Positions 18,401 to 26,742 of a DNA stretch of 64,000 nt are shown in pieces (the stretch's first letter is position 1; every line of letters starts with the position of its first letter). Origin of the DNA: Sphingomonas colocasiae (lineage in GTDB: Bacteria; Pseudomonadota; Alphaproteobacteria; Sphingomonadales; Sphingomonadaceae); contig NZ_JAINVV010000014.1 of assembly GCF_019880585.1 (NCBI RefSeq), positions 124,001-188,000 of the forward strand. Direction: 5' to 3'. The notes below the pieces were generated by a model that saw nothing but the letters and a program-made list of their open reading frames with translations, did not search any database and had not been told where the DNA came from. A program made the translations under genes and the position numbers.

Positions 18401-18559
18401 CCGCGAGGGTGTAGGGAAAGTGGGTGAATCACTGGTAAAGACGGGGCGGAAAATTACGGTTTTGAGACAATCCGCGCCGTACCGGCGATCAACGCTTAAA
18501 TTTTCTGGCGAGTTGCCGTCAGCGCCCGCTCGACATCAATCACGCCGGATATGAAAAGA

Positions 18560-18587
18560 GGCTGCCGGGCCTGACGGCCCGGCAACC
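18560..18587 (-). terminator. Intrinsic terminator of the micro-ORF unit
   Basis: On the minus strand GGTTGCCGGGCC / GGCCCGGCAGCC form a 12-bp stem (one G-T) with a GTCA loop, followed by TCTTTTC. Confidence 0.8.
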
Positions 18588-18643
18588 CCCTAACATGGTC
18601 AGCGGCCGGAGTATCCAGCCCGGGAGACCATTGATCGCGCTAT

Positions 18644-18700
18644 TTAGCCGCGCGTCCCCCGAACGGACTGAACCGACCTCATTGCTGAACCATGAGACAT
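18644..18700 (-). CDS. Micro-ORF, 18 codons, behind a maximal Shine-Dalgarno
   Basis: MSHGSAMRSVQSVRGTRG then TAA. The 15 bases at 18716-18702 read GAAAGGAGGTGATCC, the full complement of the alphaproteobacterial 16S rRNA 3' end, with 7 bases between GGAGG and ATG. A terminator follows at 18587-18560. Nothing in the peptide is recognisable; it may be a leader peptide or the region may act as RNA. Confidence 0.4.
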   Translation of the reverse strand: MSHGSAMRSVQSVRGTRG

Positions 18701-18753
18701 CGGATCACCTCCTTTCGCTTGTTGAAGCCCTTGTGCCTCTTGGCACGCCCCAT
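18679..18753 (-). CDS. Micro-ORF, 24 codons, overlapping the next micro-ORF and its Shine-Dalgarno
   Basis: A very basic peptide starting MGRAKRHKGFNKRKE and ending in two glutamines. Its codons run through the Shine-Dalgarno of the 18-codon frame and overlap its first 22 bases, the layout of a coupled leader. It has no strong ribosome-binding site of its own, so it may be untranslated. Confidence 0.35.
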   Translation of the reverse strand: MGRAKRHKGFNKRKEVIRCLMVQQ

Positions 18754-18835
18754 GTGTGAATCATCACGATTCGCGAGACAAGACTTGTTTTGATTTTTTT
18801 TCTGGGCAAGATTCAACGCTTCGCGCCGCGCGCCG

Positions 18836-19384
18836 TCAGCCCCGGCAATCCTCCACCACCCGCGCGATTTCCGCCCAGCCCGGCAGCACCATCTCCTCCG
18901 CCCCGTCCGCACGCACCAGAAAGCGGCCGCGGGTGTAGACCAGCTTGTCGAGAAACGCGTCGCTCGCGCCCGTCGAGGCCGCGACGTTCGGCGGAGAACC
19001 GCCGATATTGGCCAAGGCATAGCTGGCGGTGCCCGCCGTCGACGTCAGCGTCAGCCGCGCGCTGCTTCCCGGATCGAGCACGCCCGATCGTTCGAACCGT
19101 ATCCGCCGCGCCGCCTTTTCGCAGCGCACCGCGAAACGCGGCGCGGCCCCGGGCTGGCCGAACTGCGCGACCGAACCGCCCGAATCCTGGCGATAGCTCC
19201 AGTCACCCGGCGTCGCCGCGCGATCCGTCCATTCGCCGGGCGCCGGGGGCGGCGGAACGGGGGCGGGCGTCGGTGTCGGGGGGGGCGGTGCCGGCGGCGA
19301 TGGCGCAGGCGCGGGCGCGCTCGGGCTGACACAACCACCAAGTGCCGCCAGCACGATGACTGATACAAAGCCGGCCTTACGCAT
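18836..19384 (-). CDS. Proline-rich lipoprotein, function unknown
   Basis: A 182-residue protein from ATG 19384 with a lipoprotein signal peptide (MRKAGFVSVIVLAALGGC, lipidated Cys18), then a Pro/Ala linker of about 32 residues (PAPAPSPPAPPPPTPTPAP) that could span the periplasm. The C-terminal domain (about 55-180) has GDWSYRQDSGGSVAQFG, CEKAARRIRFERSG and LVYTRGRFLVRA, a pattern seen in sphingomonad hypothetical proteins. No function is known. It reads toward the micro-ORF unit. Confidence 0.75.
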   Translation of the reverse strand: MRKAGFVSVIVLAALGGCVSPSAPAPAPSPPAPPPPTPTPAPVPPPPAPGEWTDRAATPGDWSYRQDSGGSVAQFGQPGAAPRFAVRCEKAARRIRFERSGVLDPGSSARLTLTSTAGTASYALANIGGSPPNVAASTGASDAFLDKLVYTRGRFLVRADGAEEMVLPGWAEIARVVEDCRG

Positions 19385-19515
19385 ACCATTCCTTCCAGAA
19401 CCACCGATCGGGCGAGCATAGGCGCTCGCCCGATCGGCACAAGCCGCACCTGTCGCGCAACCGCGCTTGCCCGTCGCGGCGACGCCGCACATAAGGTGTC
19501 GAAACAGGGGGATGC

Positions 19516-20793
19516 ATGTCGATCGAAGCCAGGAGACTGAAATCCATCATCGGCGGATCGGCGGGCAATCTCGTCGAATGGTATGACTGGTTCGCCTATG
19601 CGTCGCTCGCCATCTATTTCGCGCCGGCCTTTTTCCCGAAGGGAAACCCGACCGCGCAACTGCTGAGCACCGCGGCGATCTTCGCCGTCGGCTTCCTGAT
19701 GCGGCCGCTGGGGGCCTGGATCATGGGCATTTATGGCGACAGGCATGGCCGCAAGGCCGGATTGGCGCTGTCGGTGGGGCTGATGTTCGCGGGGTCGCTG
19801 ATCATCGCCATCGCGCCCACCTATGATCAGGCCGGCGCCCTCTCACCACTGATCCTGCTGTTCGCGCGCATGCTGCAGGGGCTTTCGGTCGGCGGCGAAT
19901 ATGGCGCGAGCGCCACCTATCTTTCCGAAATGGCGACGCGCGACCGGCGCGGCTTCTATTCGAGTTTCCAATATGTGACGCTGATCGGCGGCCAGTTGAC
20001 CGCGCTCGCCGTGCTGCTGGTGATGCAGGCGGTGCTCAGCGAGGCCGCGATCGAGGGCTGGGCCTGGCGCATCCCCTTCCTGATCGGCGCCCTGCTCGCG
20101 CTCGCCGTCTATCTGCTGCGTCGCAATCTGGCGGAAACTGCGGCGTTCCAGGCGATGGACCGTACGAATCTGCCCACCTCATCGGCGCGGCATCTGGTGA
20201 AGGCGCATCTGCGCCCGACGATCCTGCTCGTGATGATGACGGCGGGCAGTTCGTCGGCCTTCTACGCCTATACCACCTATCTCCAGAAATTCCTGGTCAA
20301 CACCAGCGACTTCGACCGCGAGACGGCGACGCAGATCACCGCGCTGGCGCTCGTCGTCTTCATGCTGCTCCAGCCGCTGCTCGGCCTGTTGTCCGACAAG
20401 ATCGGGCGCAAGCCGCTGCTGCTCTGGTTCGGCATCACCGGCATGATCGTGACGGTTCCGGTCTTCACGATGCTGTCCACGACCACCGATCCGGTCATGG
20501 CCTTCGTGCTGAGCCTGATCCCGCTCGTCGCGATCGCGCCCTACACCGCGATCGGCGCGGTGGTGAAGGCGGAGATGTTCCCCGCGCATATCCGCACGCT
20601 GGGCGTCGCCCTGCCCTATGCCATCGGCAATGCCGCGTTCGGCGGCACCGCCGAAACGGTCGCGCTCTGGCTCAAGAACCAGGGCGTCGAAGCGGCATTC
20701 TACTGGTACATCACCGCGCTGATCGGCATCGCGACGATCGCGTTCCTGCTGGTGCCGGACACGAAACGGACCAGCATGATCGTGGAGGATTGA
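19516..20793 (+). CDS. MFS transporter, metabolite:H+ symporter (KgtP/alpha-ketoglutarate permease-like)
   Basis: A 425-residue permease with 12 predicted helices. The MHS-family marks are SAGNLVEWYDWFAYAS at residues 14-29, the loop 2-3 motif GDRHGRKAGL and FARMLQGLSVGGEYGAS with GFYSSFQYVT in the middle. The second half has LSDKIGRKPLL. The EWYDW/GGEYG pattern places it with proton symporters for 2-oxoglutarate, proline/betaine or citrate; the substrate is not certain. Standalone gene. Confidence 0.9.
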   Translation: MSIEARRLKSIIGGSAGNLVEWYDWFAYASLAIYFAPAFFPKGNPTAQLLSTAAIFAVGFLMRPLGAWIMGIYGDRHGRKAGLALSVGLMFAGSLIIAIAPTYDQAGALSPLILLFARMLQGLSVGGEYGASATYLSEMATRDRRGFYSSFQYVTLIGGQLTALAVLLVMQAVLSEAAIEGWAWRIPFLIGALLALAVYLLRRNLAETAAFQAMDRTNLPTSSARHLVKAHLRPTILLVMMTAGSSSAFYAYTTYLQKFLVNTSDFDRETATQITALALVVFMLLQPLLGLLSDKIGRKPLLLWFGITGMIVTVPVFTMLSTTTDPVMAFVLSLIPLVAIAPYTAIGAVVKAEMFPAHIRTLGVALPYAIGNAAFGGTAETVALWLKNQGVEAAFYWYITALIGIATIAFLLVPDTKRTSMIVED

Positions 20794-20811
20794 CGCCCGG
20801 CGCCGCCGGCG

Positions 20812-21060
20812 TCAGCCCGTTTCCTCCTCCTCGAAGGTCACGGCGACATCGCCGTTCGCCGACAGGCGAACCCTGTCGCCCTCGACATCGGCGACAAGGC
20901 CGATCGATATGAAGTGATGATGCCCTTCATGGCTGCCTTGCCCGCTATCGGCCTTGGTCAGCTTGATGCGGTGGCCCTCCACCTTGTCGACGGTGCCGAC
21001 ATGGACGCCATCGGCGCCGATCACTTCCATATGTTCGCGAATCCGGCTGCTATCGGTCAT
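20812..21060 (-). CDS. DUF2171 family protein
   Basis: An 82-residue protein: REHMEVIGADGVHVGTVDKVEG, then RIKLTKADSG and HHHFISIGLVADVEGDRVRLS, the DUF2171 (PRC-barrel-like) pattern. Soluble and acidic at its end (FEEEETG). Function unknown; members are common in sphingomonads. It is convergent with the MHS transporter (18-base gap). Confidence 0.82.
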   Translation of the reverse strand: MTDSSRIREHMEVIGADGVHVGTVDKVEGHRIKLTKADSGQGSHEGHHHFISIGLVADVEGDRVRLSANGDVAVTFEEEETG

Positions 21061-21119
21061 GAACCATCTCCTTTGGATGACCCGCGCTCAACGCACGATC
21101 GTGCCGCAAGGATGCATGA

Positions 21120-21722
21120 TCAGTCGCACCAGGATCGCCGGCCACGCCCATAGGGCCGGGCCAGGCCTTCCGCGACCAGCATGTCGCCGATCGACCTGCC
21201 GTTCCGCGTGACCGTGCGGAGCTGCCGGCCATAACGATCGGTGGCGCGCCCGTTGACTTCCAGCTCGAACGGCCCCTGGTTGAGCAATGCCTGCAGGCGG
21301 CGCGTCGCCCGCGCGCCAAGCTCAGCTTCCGCGGCGCAACGCGGCGGATGGGTTTCGGGGGTATCGATATCGGCGATCCGGATCTTGGCGCCGTCCGCCC
21401 AGAAAGTATCGCCGTCGACCACGCAGTTGCGTCCGCCGCCGCTGTGGCAAAGCTCGAACCGAAGCCCGGCCTGACCGGTCGCCGAGAGCCGGTCGGGCTG
21501 AACATCCAGCGCCTCCCTGTTCGGCGGCTGCGTGTCGGTCGCGACCGGATCGGTTCGGAAATCGATCTGCGTATAGGCGAGCCCGGCCAGGCAGCCGGCA
21601 AGCAAAAGCGCCGAGAATCCGGGCCAGCCTGGCCCCCTGCCCCGCCCCGATCCAGCCCGACGATAATGATCCTGCCGGCCGCGGTTCGGCCCGCCACGAA
21701 ATGAAACGATATTCTCCATCAC
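21120..21722 (-). CDS. Membrane-anchored thermonuclease (SNase) family protein
   Basis: A 200-residue protein. An Arg/Gly-rich cytoplasmic tail precedes a membrane or signal-anchor segment (FSALLLAGCLAGLAYTQI, about 36-53), followed by a staphylococcal-nuclease-like OB fold: VVDGDTFWADGAKIRIADID, TPETHPPRC, ATDRYGRQLRTV and LVAEGLARPYG. The Asp/Arg/Glu catalytic pattern seems kept (DGDT, R in KIRI, E in PETH, R in DRYGR). It would cut nucleic acid outside the cytoplasm. Start could also be the second Met at 21719. Confidence 0.82.
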   Translation of the reverse strand: MMENIVSFRGGPNRGRQDHYRRAGSGRGRGPGWPGFSALLLAGCLAGLAYTQIDFRTDPVATDTQPPNREALDVQPDRLSATGQAGLRFELCHSGGGRNCVVDGDTFWADGAKIRIADIDTPETHPPRCAAEAELGARATRRLQALLNQGPFELEVNGRATDRYGRQLRTVTRNGRSIGDMLVAEGLARPYGRGRRSWCD

Positions 21723-21877
21723 CGCCCGATTAGGCGGCGCCGGACGAACCTTGGCTTAAGCGGGGTCTCGCGGAATCATCGTATCAGCCCGGTGCCGCCA
21801 CGGCCCGGCGCAAGCCCCGGTAGAAGACGGGATGGCGATCCGTTGGCGGGCGGTGTTCAACGACGAGGAGACGAGCC

Positions 21878-22189
21878 ATGCAGGTTACCATGATCGCGCT
21901 CACCCTGGGCGGCATGGCGCTCGCGGCGCCCGCCATCGCCCATGACAGCCCGGCGCCGGGCGATCCCGACAATGCTTATTGGCGGGACTATCAGACCGAT
22001 CTCAGCGAAGCGCGGCGCGAACTCGCCAGCGACCTCCGCCGCGCCCGCAAACCGAGCGATCGCGAGGAAGCATGGACCGAATATCGCCGCGAACTCGCCG
22101 ATGCGCGCAGCGACTATCGCAAGGAGATGATCGAGAAGGGCTATGCCGTGGGAACGGTGCAGGTTCTGGAAGACGCACCTGACAATTAA
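21878..22189 (+). CDS. Small secreted helical protein, function unknown
   Basis: A 103-residue protein with a Sec signal peptide (MQVTMIALTLGGMALAAPAIA) and a charged, strongly helical mature part in which ELASDLRRARKPSDREEAW and YRRELADARSDYRKEM form a repeated (Y)RREL-A-D-R pattern. A good GACGAGGAGACGAG ribosome-binding region precedes the ATG. No named domain recognised. Confidence 0.65.
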   Translation: MQVTMIALTLGGMALAAPAIAHDSPAPGDPDNAYWRDYQTDLSEARRELASDLRRARKPSDREEAWTEYRRELADARSDYRKEMIEKGYAVGTVQVLEDAPDN

Positions 22190-22198
22190 GACTCCTGG

Positions 22199-22230
22199 CA
22201 TCTCGCCCCGCCAGCGGCCGGGGCGAGATG
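22199..22230. terminator. Hairpin between convergent genes
   Basis: Perfect 11-bp stem CATCTCGCCCC / GGGGCGAGATG (extended by CTGG pairing) between the small secreted protein and the LytTR gene. No clear T-tract. Confidence 0.6.
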
Positions 22231-22243
22231 CTGGATGCGACGA

Positions 22244-23044
22244 TCAGTGGACGAAGCGCGCCACCACGTCGCGATAGGAACGGCTGACCTTCACCTGCGC
22301 GCCCGAATCGAGCACCAGGAAGCATTCGCCATTGGTGTGCGGCTTCACCTGCTTGACCAGATCGAGATTGACGATGGTCGAGCGGTGGACGCGCTGGAAG
22401 CGGCGCGGATCGAGGCGCTTCTCGAGATCCTTCATCGTCTCGCGCAGGATCAGCGTGTTGTCGCCGGTATAGATGCACATATAATCGCCGGCGGCATCGA
22501 TCCGCTCGATCGAATCGACGTCGACGCGGAAGATCTGGCCACGATCCTTGATGTTGATCAGCTTTTCGTAACGGCTGGCGGCGTGCGCGTCGCTGTCGCT
22601 CGCGATCTGGTCGACCGCTTCGGGCGCGACTTCGGACAGCACTTCCTTCAGCCGCTCCACTTCCTCCTGGCCCCGCTTCTCGGCAAGGCGCTGGCGTACG
22701 CGGTCGAGCGTGTCGGCAAGTCGCTCGGGCTCGACCGGCTTCATCAGATAATCCATCGCCTGCGCCTCGAACGCGCGGATCGCGTGATCGGAATAGGCGG
22801 TGACGAACACGAACAGCGGCGGTTCGACTTCCATCAGGCCCTGGACGACGGAAAAGCCGTCGAAGCCGGGCATCTGGATATCGAGAAAGACAAGATCGGG
22901 CTTGTGCGTCTTGATCGAGCGAATGGCCTCGCGGCCATTCAGGCAGGTATCGACGATTTCGACATCGTCATGGGCTTCCAGTCTCAGCTTCAGGCCCTGG
23001 ATCGCCAGGGATTCGTCATCGACCAGAATGGTGCGTATCGTCAT
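22244..23044 (-). CDS. LytTR-type response regulator
   Basis: A 266-residue protein from ATG 23044. Receiver domain 1-125 with phospho-acceptor Asp55 (LVFLDIQMPGFDG) and the MDYLMKP lysine loop; LytTR DNA-binding domain about 165-265 with RFQRVHRSTIVNLDLVKQV and SGAQVKVSRSYRD. Its ATG overlaps the stop of the histidine kinase (ATGA), so they are translated together as one two-component system. Targets are not evident. Confidence 0.93.
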   Translation of the reverse strand: MTIRTILVDDESLAIQGLKLRLEAHDDVEIVDTCLNGREAIRSIKTHKPDLVFLDIQMPGFDGFSVVQGLMEVEPPLFVFVTAYSDHAIRAFEAQAMDYLMKPVEPERLADTLDRVRQRLAEKRGQEEVERLKEVLSEVAPEAVDQIASDSDAHAASRYEKLINIKDRGQIFRVDVDSIERIDAAGDYMCIYTGDNTLILRETMKDLEKRLDPRRFQRVHRSTIVNLDLVKQVKPHTNGECFLVLDSGAQVKVSRSYRDVVARFVH

Positions 23045-24138
23045 GCGGCCACTTTCGGCTGTTCTTCCAATATGAGCGGGAACTCTAGCGTAACGCTGAA
23101 CCCGCCACTTGGTTTCGAACCAGCATCGAAACGATGCTCGGGACCGAAGGCCTGGGCGAGACGGTCGCGAATATTTGCGAGACCCACTCCGGTCGAATAG
23201 CTGGGCCTGATCGCGTTCTCCTTCAACCCCGGCCCGGTATCGGACACGGTGATCTGCACCCGATCTCCGGCCAACCGCGCATCGACGGAGATGTCGGCCC
23301 CCTCTTCCTGCGGCGTCACCGCATATTTGATCGCGTTCTCGACGAGCGGCTGGAGGAGCAATGAGGGCAACCGCGCCTTCGCGGCGCCGTCCTCGATCGA
23401 GAAATGCGTGCGCAGCCGGTCCTCGAAGCGCATCTTCTCGATCTCGAGATACAGTTTCAGCGTCTCGATTTCCTGCGCCAGCGTCACCTGCGCGGTCGGC
23501 TCGTTCGCCAGCGTGTAACGCAGGAACGACGACAGGCGCGACAACATCGTGTTCGCGCGCTCGGTCTGCTTGAGCAGGACCAAAGTGGAGATGGAATTGA
23601 GCGTGTTGAACAGGAAATGGGGGTTGAGCTGGTAGCGCAGCATCGCAAGCTGCGCCGATGTCGCCTGAACGTCGAGCTTGACGAGCTGATCGGCCTGTTC
23701 CTCGACGATCAGGTAGAAGTTGATCGCGTAATAAAGCGCCGACCAGGCCGCGAGGATGGTGAAATCGAGCGTCAGCGTGCCGAGCACCAGATTGGTCGCC
23801 AATGGCGTATCGGGCTTGTTGATCGTCGAGAACACCCAGGCGTCGATCACCGCGAACAGCAGGGTCGCGATCAGGATCGCCGCCACCGACACGCCCCAGG
23901 TGACGATGCGCGCGCGGCTGATCACCATGCGATAGATCACGCCGAGCACCAGGGTGAGCGAATAGCCGGTGACGACATGGATCAGCAGCGGCACGAGGAA
24001 TTCGAGCGGGAAACCGTTCGAAAAGCCCGACAATGCGCGCAGCACCAGATAGCCGGCCCAGCCCGCCGACTGGAGGTTCCAGAAAGCCCGGTTCTTGTCG
24101 TCGAAGAACGGCCGTTGCTTGAGCCCGATGCTCGCCAT
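23041..24138 (-). CDS. LytS-type sensor histidine kinase
   Basis: About 365 residues from ATG 24138 (an ATG at 24189 is also possible). Several N-terminal membrane helices (about residues 25-150) form the sensor; a His_kinase domain follows with the phosphorylated histidine in LRYQLNPHFLFNTLNS and an HATPase_c domain with PLVENAIKYAV and DTGPGLKENA, GVGLANIRDRL. This is the LytS/YpdA/YehU class. Partner of the LytTR regulator it overlaps. The signal is unknown. Confidence 0.9.
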   Translation of the reverse strand: MASIGLKQRPFFDDKNRAFWNLQSAGWAGYLVLRALSGFSNGFPLEFLVPLLIHVVTGYSLTLVLGVIYRMVISRARIVTWGVSVAAILIATLLFAVIDAWVFSTINKPDTPLATNLVLGTLTLDFTILAAWSALYYAINFYLIVEEQADQLVKLDVQATSAQLAMLRYQLNPHFLFNTLNSISTLVLLKQTERANTMLSRLSSFLRYTLANEPTAQVTLAQEIETLKLYLEIEKMRFEDRLRTHFSIEDGAAKARLPSLLLQPLVENAIKYAVTPQEEGADISVDARLAGDRVQITVSDTGPGLKENAIRPSYSTGVGLANIRDRLAQAFGPEHRFDAGSKPSGGFSVTLEFPLILEEQPKVAA

Positions 24139-24272
24139 CGCGCCGCTGTATCGCGTCACGACACGAAGGTGAAGCGCCACACCGTTCATTCGGTCGTCGG
24201 CAATAGGTCAAATCGTCCCACCATCTCGAAACCCGTTGCGCCAGCCTCCACCCGCGCGCATAGGCGCGGCCC

Positions 24273-24683
24273 ATGAACGCATGGCGGCGCAGCTTCACGG
24301 GACGAAACAGGGCGGTCGCGCTGTGGATTCTCGCGGCTGCGCTGATGCTCCGGATCCTGGTGCCCACCGGCTGGATGCCCGTTGTCGGCGGCGACGGCAT
24401 GACCCGGATCACCCTGTGCACGGGCGAAGGCCGCGTCGTCGCCTGGGTCGATCGCTCGGGCGACGTCCATAAGCAGGGCACGCCCAAATCGGATCCGCGC
24501 CACGATCAGCCCTGTGCCTTTTCGGGCCTGGCGCTGGCGCTCGCCGATGCGCCACCGCCCGCGATCACCGCTTCGCACGCCATTCCGGCCGACCGGCCCG
24601 CCGGCTTCCCGGCCATCATCTCCGTCGGACGCGGCCTGCCCGCGCCGCCGCCGCCCGCCACCGGACCACCCGTCACCGCCTGA
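24273..24683 (+). CDS. DUF2946 family protein, leads the TonB receptor/PepSY operon
   Basis: A 136-residue protein with an N-terminal membrane segment (LWILAAALMLRILVPTGWMP) and the DUF2946 pattern RILVPTGWMPV, ITLCTG, and PCAFSGLALA with conserved cysteines. DUF2946 proteins are usually encoded beside copper- or iron-linked TonB receptors. It is 57 bases upstream of the receptor on the same strand, in an operon with the PepSY protein. Cysteines at LCTG and PCAF may bind metal. Confidence 0.75.
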   Translation: MNAWRRSFTGRNRAVALWILAAALMLRILVPTGWMPVVGGDGMTRITLCTGEGRVVAWVDRSGDVHKQGTPKSDPRHDQPCAFSGLALALADAPPPAITASHAIPADRPAGFPAIISVGRGLPAPPPPATGPPVTA

Positions 24684-24740
24684 AAACCAAGCCTGCCCGC
24701 ATGATCGCGGGCCGATCCCGTTTTTCAGGAAGGTCTTTCC

Positions 24741-26738
24741 ATGTCCCGCATTTCCCGCGCGCTCACCGGCGCGTCGCTGCTGCTGTCCGCCATTCCAGCC
24801 TTTGCCGAGGACGGCCCGGAAACCGTCGCCGAACCCATTATCGTCACCGCCGACCGCCTGGACGGCGCCGAAGCGCGAACCGCGCGCACGCCCGGCGGTG
24901 CGAACACCGTCTCCGCCGCGGACTATCCGGACAAGGCGGCGGTCTCGCTGCGTGACGCGCTCGCCTTTTCCCCCGGCGTCTACACCCAGCCACGTTTCGG
25001 TCAGGAAGTCCGCCTGTCGATCCGCGGCTCCGGATTGAGCCGGGGCTTTCACATGCGCGGCCTGACGCTGCTGCAGGACGGCATTCCGATCAACATGGCC
25101 GACAATAATGGCGACTTCCAGGAACTGGATCCCACGATCATGTCGCATCTCGAGGTCTATCGCGGATCGAACGCGCTACGCTTCGGCAGCGCGACATTGG
25201 GCGGCGCGATCAACGCGGTGACGCCGACCGGCCGGACCGCGCCGGGCATCGCGTTGCGTATCGACGGCGGCAGCTTCGACACGCTTCGCGGCCTCGCCTC
25301 AGCCGGCTTCTCCGATGACCGCGCCGATGCCTGGGTGGCGATCGCCGCCGACCGGTCCGATGGCGATCGCGATCATGCGCGCCGCTCGGCGCTGCGCTTC
25401 AACGGCAATGTCGGCATCAGGCTGACCGATCGGATCGAGACGCGCTTCTACGCCAGCGCCCAGCATATCCGGCAGGATCTGCCCGGCGCCCTGGCGATGG
25501 CCGATATATTGACCAGGCCACGAACCTCGCTGCCGGCCAACATCACCGGCGATCAGCAGCGCGACATCGATTCGATCCGCCTGCAGAACCGGACACGCTT
25601 CGCGCTCGGCGACGGCACGCTCGATATCGGCCTGTTCCTGAACGCCAAGCAGCTCTTCCATCCGATCTTCCAGGTGATCGATCAGAAATCGACCGATTGG
25701 GGCAGCTATGCCCGCTACGATCGCGATTGGGGGCGTTTCGCGCTGACGGTCGGCGGCACCGCGCGCTGGGGGAATGTCGCCGCGAAACAGTTCGTCAATG
25801 TCGCGGGGCGACGCGGCGCGCCGACAGCCGATGCACGCCAGAGCGCACGCACGATCGATCTCTACGGCGAATTGCGTTTCAAACCCGTCGATCGTTTGAG
25901 CCTGATCGCCGGCGCCGTTCATGTCGAAGGGCGGCGGTCGGTGGACAACCGCTTCAACCCCGGCGCCAGCGACAGCCAGGCGTTCAGCCAATTCTCTCCC
26001 AAGCTCGGCCTGTTGTTCGAACCCGTGCCGGCCGTGCAATTCTACGCGAATTACAGCCGCTCGGCGGAGATTCCGGGCTTCAGCGAACTGGCGCAAGCCC
26101 AGCCGGTGCCCGGCTTCGTCCCGCTCGACGCGCAGACAGCCTGGACCGCCGAGATCGGCACGCGCGGCGAATGGGGCCCGGCCCGGTGGGATATCAGCCT
26201 CTATCGCGCCGACCTGAAGGGCGAATTGCTGCAATATTCGGTCGTGCCGGGATCGATCCCCGCCGCGACCTTCAATGCCGGCCGCACACGCCATCAGGGG
26301 GTGGAGGCGGGACTGGATCTCGATCTCACCCGCTGGGCGCGGCTGCGCCAGAGCTGGCAATATGCCGATTTCCGTTTCCGCGGCGACGTGCAGTTCGGCG
26401 GCAATCGCCTGCCCGTCATCGCGCCGCATCTGTACCGCGCGGCGCTCCGGTTGGGCGGCGACCGCTTCTCCGTCACGCCCAATATCGAATGGGTGCCACG
26501 CGGCGCCTGGGCCGATTATGCCAACAGCGTCCGCACAGATGGTTATGCGCTGCTCGGCGCCACCGCCCATGCCGAACTGCGCCAGGGCATCATGCTGTTC
26601 GTCGACGCCAGGAACCTGACCGGTGAAAAATCTGCCGGAGATATATCCGCAGTGGTGAAAGTGAGCGGCCCTGCCCAGGCGCTTTATTACCCTGTCGAAC
26701 GCCGGGCGGTCTCCGTCGGCGTCAACGCCCGCTTCTGA
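24741..26738 (+). CDS. TonB-dependent outer-membrane receptor (metal or siderophore uptake)
   Basis: A 665-residue receptor: signal peptide (cleaved near AFAED), a TonB box-like segment (EPIIVTADR), plug domain about 30-150 with RLSIRGSGLSRGFHMRGLTL and a 22-strand barrel ending in a C-terminal Phe (VSVGVNARF). The short plug and the partner PepSY-TM protein 4 bases downstream suggest import of a chelated metal, iron or possibly copper given DUF2946. Substrate cannot be fixed from sequence. Confidence 0.9.
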   Translation: MSRISRALTGASLLLSAIPAFAEDGPETVAEPIIVTADRLDGAEARTARTPGGANTVSAADYPDKAAVSLRDALAFSPGVYTQPRFGQEVRLSIRGSGLSRGFHMRGLTLLQDGIPINMADNNGDFQELDPTIMSHLEVYRGSNALRFGSATLGGAINAVTPTGRTAPGIALRIDGGSFDTLRGLASAGFSDDRADAWVAIAADRSDGDRDHARRSALRFNGNVGIRLTDRIETRFYASAQHIRQDLPGALAMADILTRPRTSLPANITGDQQRDIDSIRLQNRTRFALGDGTLDIGLFLNAKQLFHPIFQVIDQKSTDWGSYARYDRDWGRFALTVGGTARWGNVAAKQFVNVAGRRGAPTADARQSARTIDLYGELRFKPVDRLSLIAGAVHVEGRRSVDNRFNPGASDSQAFSQFSPKLGLLFEPVPAVQFYANYSRSAEIPGFSELAQAQPVPGFVPLDAQTAWTAEIGTRGEWGPARWDISLYRADLKGELLQYSVVPGSIPAATFNAGRTRHQGVEAGLDLDLTRWARLRQSWQYADFRFRGDVQFGGNRLPVIAPHLYRAALRLGGDRFSVTPNIEWVPRGAWADYANSVRTDGYALLGATAHAELRQGIMLFVDARNLTGEKSAGDISAVVKVSGPAQALYYPVERRAVSVGVNARF

Positions 26739-26742
26739 GGGC

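Noticed and set aside
22244-24487. 747-codon minus-strand frame covering the LytTR regulator
   Set aside because: Only 22244-23044 is the regulator; upstream it is an alternate frame of the histidine kinase.
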